This document shows positions 1-7,234 of a stretch of 20,435 bases of DNA, one piece after another; the stretch's first letter is position 1; each line of letters opens with the position of its first letter. This DNA is from a virus. The DNA lies in IMG/VR virus record IMGVR_UViG_3300043772_001978, positions 1 through 20,435 of that record, one strand, 5' to 3'. The notes beneath the pieces were generated by a model, which was not told where the DNA came from, ran no database searches, and saw nothing but the letters and a program-made list of their open reading frames with translations. Made by a program: the position numbers and the translations under genes.

Positions 1-2123
1 AAGAACTCAAAACCTCCGCTTGTTACCCTGATAAACCCTGTACCAATATTGGCCATCTCAATGAATGAACAAAGGTTTTGAGGAAAAGAAAAATCTAATG
101 TTATTGGTTTGAAAAGATAATTGTTTAACCCAATTTGTAAAATAGCTTCTGAAATATTGGTGTTTTCTGCAACTGTTCCAGAAATTTCCTGATTAGCAGT
201 CGGGAAGTAAGTATTAGTAACACTACTTTCAAGTGTCGTAAAATACTCGCCAGATTGAAAGAACAATTCAGCTTTTGGAGTTGGTAAGCCATAAGTATTC
301 ATCCCTAGATACTTCCACCATCTTGCAGCTATCCTAGCAGGTGTGTGAAGTATATTGTAAATTTCACTTATAGGTGCATTTGTTGAACCAACTAAATTAG
401 AACCAACCGAAACAGTACCGGGTGCAAAAGTTACTGAACCTGTTTCGCCAGGTAATTGATAAGCAGTTCCTTCAATTGGATTTATTGTAACTGATACCCG
501 ATTCAACCAAATTATAAATTGGTTGTAGTCATTTGGTCTATCCGATGTTCCTGAGTCATCTCTAAGGTACTGTAATCGTCTTGAAAATTCAATTGCATAT
601 CCAGAAGCAATTATTCCAGAAAGAAGGTCTAAAACCTTTATATCTGCCGACCTTGACTTATTAGGTGTTGAATAGCTGCGATAAGTATGAGATTCAGTCG
701 TTCCAGAAATTGCAATATTTTTCCATTGGTCAGTAAATCCTAGTTTGAAGGAATTAACCAAATTTTCAACCTTTGCATTTTGAACAATATTTGATGCTTT
801 TTCAAAATTCCCAATCTGTAGGGCATCATCATAAAAGTAATCCATTGGCTCAATCCTTATTTGCCAGATTGAAAGACTTTCATTGTATTCAAATGCCCAT
901 CCTAAATTGAATATCCTACTTAGGTCTTCAAAAAATTCTTTAAATGATGTTGGAATCTGTGGATTGGCTTCATCTATTAATTGTCCGTTTCTAATGTATA
1001 ATCCAGTCGTGATTAGGTTATTCCACATCAAGCCTTGATTAGTTACTGAAAAGTAATCCGAAACTAAGGCATTGGAATTTCCTGTGATTATGTAAAGGAT
1101 TCTTTTTAAGAAATCAAAAATGTAAAGTCCTTTACAAAGTGAAGCTTCTGTTTGACTTAACTCTGTCCAATTGATGTAGTTTTCAAGAGGAAAAATAAAA
1201 CCTATTATTCTACTATTTGCTGCTCCTAGATATTGAACAAATTGAACTTTTTCTTGAGGCAAAAGACTAAAAGTAAAGTTTGTTATTGCTGCTTCTAAAA
1301 TTCCAAATTGTCCACCTGATAATGATATTGTTGCAAAATATTGTAAAAAAGTCCGAACACCTGTTGCACTATATTTAAAAAGAACAATACTAAAATTAGT
1401 ATTTGGCTGACTTAATCCTAAAAGACAATTACATTTTAAATAACCATTTATTGTAAATGTCCTTTCAAAAGTAGTATTGTTTACAAAGTTTACATTTGTT
1501 GCTGAATATGTAAAACCAGTTACATTGATTGAAGATCCAAAAGGACCTTTAAAATCAGAATTTTCCCAATATAAGGGCCAGACTATATCTGCACTTGAAG
1601 GACTAATACTAGTTGAAGATAATTGTGCATTACGACCAAGTAAATACAACTCTTGCGAATGTAGCCTAACATCGGTAAAAGTCAAAGCAGGTATTACATT
1701 CTGGTCAAGGTCTTTTAAGGTCAATAGGTCAACCTCTGTATCTTGCCTTGCCATAAACACTTCCTTAAAATCATTTTCAAGGATTCCAACTGTAATCTCC
1801 CAGCCTTGTGTGTCGCAGGTATTCTTTTCAGAATACAAAGCCATGTTGATTAATCCATTGAAGTCATAGGTATTCCCATCGATTACCTGGTCACTTGTAA
1901 TCCTGAAAGGAATTACATCGTTTATAAATCCAGAATCAAAAAAGTCTTTCAGGATTTTAGCACCGTTTTCAAATCTGGATGGTGTGCCTGACCATGTTAT
2001 TTCTGTACTGAATGGTTGGTCGATTCCATGTGATTCTAACCTTATCGCATTGAACTCTATTCCATCAAAGCCAATAGGTTCATCAACTTGAATATTATTT
2101 ATAAAGAATTTCCACCCTGCCAT
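1..2123 (-). CDS. Large tail-tip or baseplate-type structural protein, 3' end outside the window
   Basis: The minus strand is open from an ATG at 2123 to base 1, giving 707 codons with no stop, so the C-terminus is missing. The product starts MAGWKFFINNIQVDEP and is mostly beta-strand and aromatic-rich in character, with no signal peptide or membrane segment. I do not recognise a named family. Its size and its position as the second gene after the tape measure gene fit a distal tail, tail-tip or baseplate protein of a long-tailed phage; this is inference from gene order. It begins just after an intrinsic terminator, so it needs its own promoter or read-through. The only promoter-like element is CAACTTTG ending four bases before the ATG. 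Confidence 0.8.
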   Translation of the reverse strand, partial: MAGWKFFINNIQVDEPIGFDGIEFNAIRLESHGIDQPFSTEITWSGTPSRFENGAKILKDFFDSGFINDVIPFRITSDQVIDGNTYDFNGLINMALYSEKNTCDTQGWEITVGILENDFKEVFMARQDTEVDLLTLKDLDQNVIPALTFTDVRLHSQELYLLGRNAQLSSTSISPSSADIVWPLYWENSDFKGPFGSSINVTGFTYSATNVNFVNNTTFERTFTINGYLKCNCLLGLSQPNTNFSIVLFKYSATGVRTFLQYFATISLSGGQFGILEAAITNFTFSLLPQEKVQFVQYLGAANSRIIGFIFPLENYINWTELSQTEASLCKGLYIFDFLKRILYIITGNSNALVSDYFSVTNQGLMWNNLITTGLYIRNGQLIDEANPQIPTSFKEFFEDLSRIFNLGWAFEYNESLSIWQIRIEPMDYFYDDALQIGNFEKASNIVQNAKVENLVNSFKLGFTDQWKNIAISGTTESHTYRSYSTPNKSRSADIKVLDLLSGIIASGYAIEFSRRLQYLRDDSGTSDRPNDYNQFIIWLNRVSVTINPIEGTAYQLPGETGSVTFAPGTVSVGSNLVGSTNAPISEIYNILHTPARIAARWWKYLGMNTYGLPTPKAELFFQSGEYFTTLESSVTNTYFPTANQEISGTVAENTNISEAILQIGLNNYLFKPITLDFSFPQNLCSFIEMANIGTGFIRVTSGGFEF

Positions 2124-2136
2124 GTTGCAAAGTTGA

Positions 2137-2169
2137 ATAAAAAAAGCCAAACTTTTCAGAATGGCTTTT
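2137..2169 (-). terminator. Intrinsic terminator after the ParB-like gene
   Basis: On the minus strand AAAAGCCA (2169-2162) pairs perfectly with TGGCTTTT (2149-2142) across a 12-base loop, and the stem runs into a T-rich tract. It lies between the stop at 2189 and the next start at 2123. Confidence 0.75.
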
Positions 2170-2188
2170 GAATGCTAATTTTTCACTT

Positions 2189-3001
2189 TTAATATTTTAA
2201 TATCGGTTTTGGATATTCATCTAGCATTGGAGTAAACTTTAAAATTTTTGGTTCTTCTCCTTTTATAAAATAGTTCCAAGTCTTTATTATTAAAGCCATT
2301 TTTAATGAAGGAGTCATTTTTCTTAAAGATGTTTTATCTTGCATTAACTTGTTTCTTAGCAAATTAATAGATGAATTTTTAATATCTGAACCAGTTGCCA
2401 ATTGCTGAAAAAATGAAAAAGCTATTTCAGAATCTAATTCAGAAAATAAAGCGTAAAATCCACCAAAATAAGAAGGCTGCAAAATTTTAGCAAAGTTCAT
2501 GTACCAATTTCTAGAATGATTGGCTATTCTTTGCCATTTTTCAGGATCTAGATAATATTGTTCCAAAAGTTCAGAATTTGTGCTTTTGTTATTTACTTGA
2601 CCTTTTGATATTGCATTACTAAGCAAAAGATTATAATGAGCAATTATTGAAGGAATTGAATTGTCATTTTTGACTCCAGCGGCTCTAAAAGTATCACTTG
2701 AATTTCTTGAAGAACCAGTATCTAAAACTGAAAAAACCGATTCATCAAGATTAAAAGCAATGTGAAAATTTATACTGCACCCCGAATGAATTATTGCCAT
2801 CAATCGTTGCTGACCATCTAAAACCCTGCCACTTGAGGCTATCTTTATTGTTTCGGCAGTTGAAGCCTTCCAACGTCCTTCTTTCATTTCCTTTGAGTAT
2901 AATAAGACTCTTGGAGTTTTTGGCCTTCTATTGGCTATGTTTTGTGCCAAATAATGCTTTGCTAATTCTGGAGTAACCAGCATTTCAATAAATTGTATCA
3001 T
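2189..3001 (-). CDS. ParB/sulfiredoxin-like domain protein, stand-alone unit
   Basis: This 270-residue protein has a ParB/Srx-type core: the stretch GRVLDGQQRLMAI (residues 58-70) is the usual DGxxRLxA signature, preceded by strands ending in TIKIASS. The remainder is helical and of unknown role. Related phage proteins are usually called ParB-like nuclease or chromosome-partitioning protein, but function in phages is generally unproven. It sits between two intrinsic terminators (about 3063-3089 and 2137-2169) and has its own promoter-like sequence at 3035-3066, so it looks like an independently expressed accessory gene placed between tail genes. The ATG at 3001 follows an A-rich leader ending ACAAA, shared with three other small genes in the window. 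No partitioning partner (ParA) is visible. Confidence 0.75.
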   Translation of the reverse strand: MIQFIEMLVTPELAKHYLAQNIANRRPKTPRVLLYSKEMKEGRWKASTAETIKIASSGRVLDGQQRLMAIIHSGCSINFHIAFNLDESVFSVLDTGSSRNSSDTFRAAGVKNDNSIPSIIAHYNLLLSNAISKGQVNNKSTNSELLEQYYLDPEKWQRIANHSRNWYMNFAKILQPSYFGGFYALFSELDSEIAFSFFQQLATGSDIKNSSINLLRNKLMQDKTSLRKMTPSLKMALIIKTWNYFIKGEEPKILKFTPMLDEYPKPILKY

Positions 3002-3034
3002 TTTGTTTTTTTGTTATTTGTTTAAAACTTGCAA

Positions 3035-3066
3035 CAAAGTAAAATAAAAAGATTGGATAAAACAAA
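3035..3066 (-). promoter_or_regulatory. Bacteroidetes-type promoter for the ParB-like gene
   Basis: On the minus strand TTTG (3066-3063) is followed after 20 bases by TTACTTTG (3042-3035), one mismatch from the TAnnTTTG -7 box. The ATG is 34 bases further on. The -33 element overlaps the tail of the upstream terminator. Confidence 0.5.
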
Positions 3067-3089
3067 AAAGCCAGAAATTAATTCTGGCT
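3063..3089 (-). terminator. Intrinsic terminator after the tape measure gene
   Basis: A perfect 8-bp stem, AGCCAGAA (3069-3076) with TTCTGGCT (3082-3089), has a 5-base loop. On the minus strand it is followed by six T and then G-TTTT. It ends the transcript about 65 bases past the tape measure stop. Confidence 0.8.
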
Positions 3090-3152
3090 CTTTCAAAACA
3101 AAAAAACAAATGAAAAACAGACTATCGGAGTAGCAACACCGCAAAGATAGAA

Positions 3153-5624
3153 TTAATTTTTGAATCTGTTATTTAAAATAGTTGTTGAACGGCTTGGAGT
3201 TCTTACTTTTTTCATAAACCCTCGTTCATCCAATGAAATCGCAGCCACAGGCATATTCTTTAATCCTGATTCGATATTGGATAGCTTTTCAATTATCCTT
3301 CCTCCTGAATCGTTTGTTCGGCTTGTGTTGCCATAAATTAAACTTAACTGCCTCTTATCATTGATTCCTAATTGATTGTTTGGAATGATTTGCACAGGTT
3401 CATCGAATTGGGCTAAGGTTGCCACTCCAGGAGTGTAATAAACCTTTCCTGATTGAGTTATTACCTTTTCAGTTCCTTTCTCACCAACTATAGCCCTACC
3501 CTTGAATGGCTTTCCTTTTGTTCCTTCGGCAAATTCTGGAACTGGTTGGGCTAAAACTAATCCTGTTTGAAGTATAACTCCGGCTGTTATTAATCCAAGT
3601 AATACAGGATTTTTAATATTTTTAATAATTTCTGGTGCAGCAGCAAATATAATATTAGCAATTGCCTGTTGCTGATTTGCCCTAAACTCTTTTTGACGAT
3701 ATTCCCTTTCTGCAATTCTTCTTCTTTCTTCAATTTCTGTAATCTTTTGGACATTGCCATCAGCCAATCTGATTTCCTCATCAAATTGTTTTTGCTTTCT
3801 TGCCATATCTCTGGCAGCATATTGAGATTGAAGATTGAATAAGCCGTTTGTAGTATTTACTGCTAAGTCAAATGATGCTGTAAGTATTTCAGCATCCATT
3901 TCCGCAATTTCCTTTTTTAATTTTTCTTTTTCTTTTGCACTTTTTTCATCAATTTCTTTAAATTTTTTGGCTTTTTCCTCCTCTAATTCTATAAGTTCCT
4001 TATTCGTTTTATTTTGTTCCCTTGTTTGTTCCTCTTGATTTGCTTTTCTTTTATCAGCTAACTTTTTTTCTTCAGCTTGAATGTCTGCGATTTTATCTTT
4101 GATTGATTTTACTTCCTCATTGTTTGCTCTGATAACATTTTCTGCAACTAATTCTATTTCGGCTTGTCTTAATTGAGATGCTTCTTTTGCCTCTGGTATA
4201 CCTGCCTTTGCAGCATCTATGTCCAAAGCAATTTTTAAATCAGTAAACTTTTTCTTGATTAAATATGATTCTCTTTCTAATTGTAAAGGATCTTCAAATT
4301 TGATTTTTGCTTTTGTTAAAGCAATTTTTTCTTCTAAATCTAAAAGTTTTAATCTAGCTTGATATTGCTCTTTTAAGGCTTTGAGTTCGGCATCGGTTAG
4401 ACCTGCTATTTCTTCTTTTATTTTCTTTTCTTGTTCAAACCTTGTAAGGTTTACCATTAGCCCATCTCTAAACTTTTTTTCAAGTTCATATTTACGAGTT
4501 GTCTTGTCAAGTTCGGCCTGCTCCAAAGCAGACATCTGCCCATCAATTGCAAATACCTCAGCCTTTATATCAAATTCTTGCTGCAATTTTCTAAGTTTTG
4601 CATTTTGATTTACAATAGCAATTTTTAAAGCTTCTTCACTTGCTTTTTTACCAGCTTCAGCCCCTTTTTCAAATGAAGCAGCTAATGGATCATAAAGTCT
4701 TTTTAATTGATTGGCAATTCCTGCAGCTAATTCATAGGAACCTCTAAGAAATGGTTCCAATCTGGTTCCTATGGCTAAAACCAACCCATCAATAGAAGAA
4801 TTAAACCTATTTTGAGCATTTACAAGGCCATTCAGATTCTTTTCAGCACCAGGTCCAAAAGTCTTTTCTAATTCGGCTGCAAACTTTGGCAAAGCATCTT
4901 TTGAAAGAACCTGACCTTGCTCAAGCATCTTATTTAATTTTATTTCACTTACTCCTAATGCTCTGGCCATAATAGTAATTGCACCGGGAATACGTTCGCC
5001 TAATTGCTGTCTTAGTTCTTCAGATTGAACAGTACCTTTAGACATCATTTGACCGAGGGCAAGAAAAGCCCCTTGCATCTGGTCAGTAGTTAATTTTAAA
5101 ACTGTTCCTGCCTTTGTGACCGCTTCAAATTGTCTATTCGTTTCTTGTTGGCTTTGACCTGCCAAAGTCGATGCATTGAAAAAGGATTTGTAAGCTTCAG
5201 TTGTAGAGGCTAATCCTAATCCATATTTATTAATAAGGTCATTAAGAAACTGTTGATTTCTTGCAAAGTTTGCTGCACTTCCAGAACCAAATTCAATTGC
5301 TTTAGAATACCCTTGAAATTTAATAGTGGTTTCGACTAATCTATCTTTAAAAGCAAGTAATGCAGAAACCGAAAAGTACCCAGCCAATAAACCTGCACCG
5401 GATTTGACTATCCCGCTTAGGTTGTTCATTTCATTGCCAACATTCTTAACCGATTGGCTTCCCTCTTGACCAGTCTTTTTTAAACTGTCATTAAGCTTCT
5501 TCGTTTCATCAACCGCCTTCTTTTCGGCATCGGTTAATTTATCAAACTCATTTTTAGTTTTGGCGATTTGGTCGCTAGTGATAACATAATTTACAACTAT
5601 GTTATTCTGTGAGATAGTAGACAA
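3153..5624 (-). CDS. Tail tape measure protein
   Basis: This 823-residue protein sets tail length and is packed inside the tail tube. A conserved tape-measure domain lies at about residues 85-280 (for example LRQQLGERIPGAITIMARAL). A long charged coiled coil (about 330-620) follows, then a short hydrophobic stretch near 675-695 (GLITAGVILQTGLVLAQ). The C-terminal FAEGTKGKPFKGRAIVGEKGTE is a signature often seen in tape measure proteins. The start is TTG at 5624; no ATG is available upstream because a TAG lies three codons before it in the same frame, and the next in-frame ATG is some 65 codons in. That TAG ends the -1 frame of the gene before it, so the two are in one frame with seven bases between. 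A terminator follows at 3063-3089. Confidence 0.93.
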   Translation of the reverse strand: MSTISQNNIVVNYVITSDQIAKTKNEFDKLTDAEKKAVDETKKLNDSLKKTGQEGSQSVKNVGNEMNNLSGIVKSGAGLLAGYFSVSALLAFKDRLVETTIKFQGYSKAIEFGSGSAANFARNQQFLNDLINKYGLGLASTTEAYKSFFNASTLAGQSQQETNRQFEAVTKAGTVLKLTTDQMQGAFLALGQMMSKGTVQSEELRQQLGERIPGAITIMARALGVSEIKLNKMLEQGQVLSKDALPKFAAELEKTFGPGAEKNLNGLVNAQNRFNSSIDGLVLAIGTRLEPFLRGSYELAAGIANQLKRLYDPLAASFEKGAEAGKKASEEALKIAIVNQNAKLRKLQQEFDIKAEVFAIDGQMSALEQAELDKTTRKYELEKKFRDGLMVNLTRFEQEKKIKEEIAGLTDAELKALKEQYQARLKLLDLEEKIALTKAKIKFEDPLQLERESYLIKKKFTDLKIALDIDAAKAGIPEAKEASQLRQAEIELVAENVIRANNEEVKSIKDKIADIQAEEKKLADKRKANQEEQTREQNKTNKELIELEEEKAKKFKEIDEKSAKEKEKLKKEIAEMDAEILTASFDLAVNTTNGLFNLQSQYAARDMARKQKQFDEEIRLADGNVQKITEIEERRRIAEREYRQKEFRANQQQAIANIIFAAAPEIIKNIKNPVLLGLITAGVILQTGLVLAQPVPEFAEGTKGKPFKGRAIVGEKGTEKVITQSGKVYYTPGVATLAQFDEPVQIIPNNQLGINDKRQLSLIYGNTSRTNDSGGRIIEKLSNIESGLKNMPVAAISLDERGFMKKVRTPSRSTTILNNRFKN

Positions 5625-5630
5625 TTTGCA

Positions 5631-5918
5631 CTATTTTTGTTTTTTGATTGCCTCCAGCCAAATAGAATAATCTAAATAAAACTGGTAATAGGAACGTCTG
5701 ACCAATGACTCATAGCTAACATCCATTCCTTTTGCAAATCTAATTCTTTCTTTATATCCGGACTTAAATTTTCCGAGTTCATCAAAGTAGAATGAAGTTC
5801 CATGTTCTTTATGTTCATGACCGCTATTCCTTTCAAACAACTCTGGAAATTCTCTTGTAACCCTTCCGAGGGTTGCAGATATTGATTTTGAGGCAGATTC
5901 AAAAAAAAAGTAGAGATG
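5631..5918 (-). CDS. -1 frame extension of the tail assembly chaperone (GT-like)
   Basis: This frame opens immediately after a TGA at 5921-5919 and runs to TAG at 5633-5631. It has no ATG near its start; the first is at MDVSYESL, leaving only 31 residues. The most economical reading is entry by -1 frameshift at the T9 run (5901-5909), giving a 268-residue product: 178 residues of the zero frame plus 90 of this frame (FESASKSISATLG... to ...WLEAIKKQK). The frame is well formed, rich in aromatic and charged residues, and ends seven bases before the tape measure start, where the T part of lambda GT and its analogues lies. The alternative is an assembly or true indel in the homopolymer: one extra T would make 5631-6436 a single gene. 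Confidence 0.65.
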   Translation of the reverse strand, partial: HLYFFFESASKSISATLGRVTREFPELFERNSGHEHKEHGTSFYFDELGKFKSGYKERIRFAKGMDVSYESLVRRSYYQFYLDYSIWLEAIKKQK

Positions 5919-6436
5919 TCATTGTTTGAAGACCAAAACTTTACTTTTTCTAAATTATATTTATGGTCATAACCAAAAGGATCTTCATACTCATCAAAAT
6001 ACTTAACTGTGGCCAGTTTGATTTGAGTGTCTAATCTGATTGATAAGTTTTGGGCCTGCTTCATTGATTCATTAAGCACCCCTATTTCAAGCATCTTCTT
6101 TTCAACCTTCTTCTTAGGGTCAGTCAGGAGTGATTCAATAGCTTCCCAATGCTGTGTGAGCATGGTTGGATTCATTTGATAGTCCAACTCCCGATAAATC
6201 ATTTTAGCAGCCTCCATGCGTTCCCATGAAATCATGATGTCCTGATTCCAACAGAAATAATTCTTGTTTCCAGATTTAAAGGCAAATTCAATCTTAGGCC
6301 AATGGATTTTGTCGGCATTGCCTAAATATTGAGGCTTATCATTCTGATTCGAGGAATCGGTTGAAACAGGCATTGATGAAGTATATCCAGCCGAAGGCAA
6401 AACAGACTTCTTTGATTTCTTGAGGAATTGGAACAT
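5672..6436 (-). CDS. Tail assembly chaperone-like protein (zero frame, G-like)
   Basis: This 254-residue soluble protein has no family I recognise by sequence. It is largely helical (for example DPKKKVEKKMLEIGVLNESMKQ) after a Ser/Asn-rich N-terminus. Position directly before the tape measure gene and the overlapping -1 frame downstream of a slippery run are the marks of lambda G/GT-type chaperones, which bind the tape measure protein before tail tube assembly. That assignment is by context. The ATG at 6436 gives an unusual 98-base overlap with the membrane-protein gene before it. A later ATG at 6373 (MPVSTDSS) would cut this to 35 bases, but MFQFLKKSKK looks like a natural start. The last 76 codons share DNA with the -1 frame. 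Confidence 0.65.
   Translation of the reverse strand: MFQFLKKSKKSVLPSAGYTSSMPVSTDSSNQNDKPQYLGNADKIHWPKIEFAFKSGNKNYFCWNQDIMISWERMEAAKMIYRELDYQMNPTMLTQHWEAIESLLTDPKKKVEKKMLEIGVLNESMKQAQNLSIRLDTQIKLATVKYFDEYEDPFGYDHKYNLEKVKFWSSNNDISTFFLNLPQNQYLQPSEGLQENFQSCLKGIAVMNIKNMELHSTLMNSENLSPDIKKELDLQKEWMLAMSHWSDVPITSFI
5859..5909 (-). promoter_or_regulatory. Probable -1 ribosomal frameshift site with downstream hairpin
   Basis: In the zero frame the codons are ACT TTT TTT TTG, so T-TTT-TTT (5909-5903) is a perfect X-XXY-YYZ slippery heptamer inside a run of nine T. The -1 frame has a stop only ten bases upstream, so slippage can hardly occur earlier and still work. A hairpin AACCCT-CGGA-AGGGTT (5874-5859) lies 28 bases after the heptamer, further than the usual 5-9 bases, so its role is doubtful. 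Confidence 0.6.
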
Positions 6437-6623
6437 AATAGAAAATTAAAAATAACCAGGGAGCAAAACAATAAGGGCAGTTGCCTAAAGGGTCAGAAAG
6501 GTACTCAGGTAGTTTATTGATAAGATTGGAATACCAATGCAGGTATGGAACAAAGATAATCGCATAGCAAAAGAATTGAGCAAATAGGGCAGTTGAAGTG
6601 GCTTCAAAGATTAGGTTAATCAT
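6339..6623 (-). CDS. Small polytopic membrane protein with CPYC motif
   Basis: The 94 residues form about three hydrophobic segments (near 8-30, 53-66 and 72-88), with GNCPYCFAPWL at residues 47-57 just before the second. A Cys-Pro-X-Cys-containing membrane protein of this kind is common in small phage genes, but the function is unknown to me. Its ATG overlaps the stop of the 19-codon gene before it as ATGA (6623-6620), so it is probably translationally coupled. Its 3' end overlaps the chaperone-like gene by 98 bases. Confidence 0.65.
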   Translation of the reverse strand: MINLIFEATSTALFAQFFCYAIIFVPYLHWYSNLINKLPEYLSDPLGNCPYCFAPWLFLIFYYVPIPQEIKEVCFAFGWIYFINACFNRFLESE

Positions 6624-6679
6624 TTCTTTACAGGTTTTTTTACAACTGGCCTTTTGACTTTACTCCCACAACTGCACAT
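6620..6679 (-). CDS. 19-residue Cys/Lys-rich micro-protein
   Basis: ATG at 6679 to TGA at 6622-6620 encodes MCSCGSKVKRPVVKKPVKK. It starts one base after the stop of the gene before (TAA-G-ATG) and its stop overlaps the next start as ATGA. This tight fit on both sides is the main support for its being real. CxC plus a basic tail is all that can be seen. It could instead be only a coupling leader for the membrane protein. Confidence 0.5.
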   Translation of the reverse strand: MCSCGSKVKRPVVKKPVKK

Positions 6680-6680
6680 C

Positions 6681-6833
6681 TTACTTAGTAATTACTTTTG
6701 ATTCATGAATTTTATAGACTCCACATTTTCCGCTGATGGTTAAAAACTCACCATCAATCTTTTTGACGTTTCCGGAACAAATTGTCCCGGATGTACGTCT
6801 GAATTTAATAAGGGTTCCTAAAACAAAGTCCAC
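6681..6833 (-). CDS. Small hypothetical protein, GTG start
   Basis: GTG at 6833 overlaps the preceding TAG by one base (TAGTG), and the frame runs 50 codons to TAA at 6683-6681. The product is VDFVLGTLIKFRRTSGT... with KKIDGEFLTISGKCGVYKIHE near its end, predicted as a small beta-strand domain with two Cys. There is no ATG in this frame. Support comes from the seamless tiling between the 123-residue gene and the 19-residue gene. No family recognised. Confidence 0.6.
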   Translation of the reverse strand: MDFVLGTLIKFRRTSGTICSGNVKKIDGEFLTISGKCGVYKIHESKVITK

Positions 6834-7204
6834 TAACTGAATGCTGATATTGTTATCGTTTCAACTTCAGAACCATTCTGAAATTCAAACTGAATGCAAT
6901 TATAATCCATTCCATTCATTGCAACAAAATTAATTAATTGCAAAGTAATGTAATCAACAAACTGCAAAGAATAAGGACCGCCATAAGACGAAAAGAACCC
7001 ATCAGGAAACAATGTCAAATCAATTGTTGCAAAGCCTCCTACGACCTCCGCTTGCTGCTCAAATGTAATCCCCTGACCATTGGCTATCTTTATAACTATA
7101 TCTTCACTTGTGTAATCAATTGGAACCTGAACCAACATTTCAGAAAAACAAGATTGGAACGGCAAACAAATCTGATAGCACGTTCCGCAATTATTACAAC
7201 TCAT
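6833..7204 (-). CDS. Small protein with N-terminal Cys cluster
   Basis: The 123-residue product begins MSCNNCGTCYQICLPFQSC, placing Cys at 3, 6, 9, 13 and 19, a spacing that could bind a metal ion. The rest is a beta-rich acidic domain ending SEVETITISAFS. It is encoded just after the large terminase gene. Because it lies between packaging and tail genes, a virion or assembly role is possible, but nothing in the sequence proves it. The frame ends TAG, overlapping the GTG of the next gene. Confidence 0.7.
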   Translation of the reverse strand: MSCNNCGTCYQICLPFQSCFSEMLVQVPIDYTSEDIVIKIANGQGITFEQQAEVVGGFATIDLTLFPDGFFSSYGGPYSLQFVDYITLQLINFVAMNGMDYNCIQFEFQNGSEVETITISAFS

Positions 7205-7221
7205 ATCTTTTTGAATTTTTA

Positions 7222-7229
7222 CAAAGTTA
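7222..7229 (-). promoter_or_regulatory. Possible -7 promoter element
   Basis: TAACTTTG on the minus strand matches TAnnTTTG exactly and lies 17 bases before the ATG at 7204. I see no TTTG at the expected -33 distance, so this is weak. If active it would feed the small-protein, chaperone and tape measure genes separately from the terminase. Confidence 0.3.
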
Positions 7230-7234
7230 AGAAA

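Noticed and set aside
1477-1869. 130-codon plus-strand frame
   Set aside because: It lies wholly within the open minus-strand tail gene, whose frame is continuous over 707 codons.
3142-3149. Exact TATCTTTG -7-like box on the minus strand just after the tape measure stop
   Set aside because: No -33 element at a suitable distance, and a transcript from it would reach a terminator within about 60 bases without a gene.
3590-4608. Several frames within the tape measure gene
   Set aside because: Low-complexity Ser/Phe- or Lys-rich shadows of the coiled coil region.
5631-5633. Recoding of TAG as an amino acid, joining genes across TAG
   Set aside because: Other TAG codons (6833-6835, 16198-16200) sit exactly where neighbouring genes begin, as true stops would; no general recoding signal is seen.
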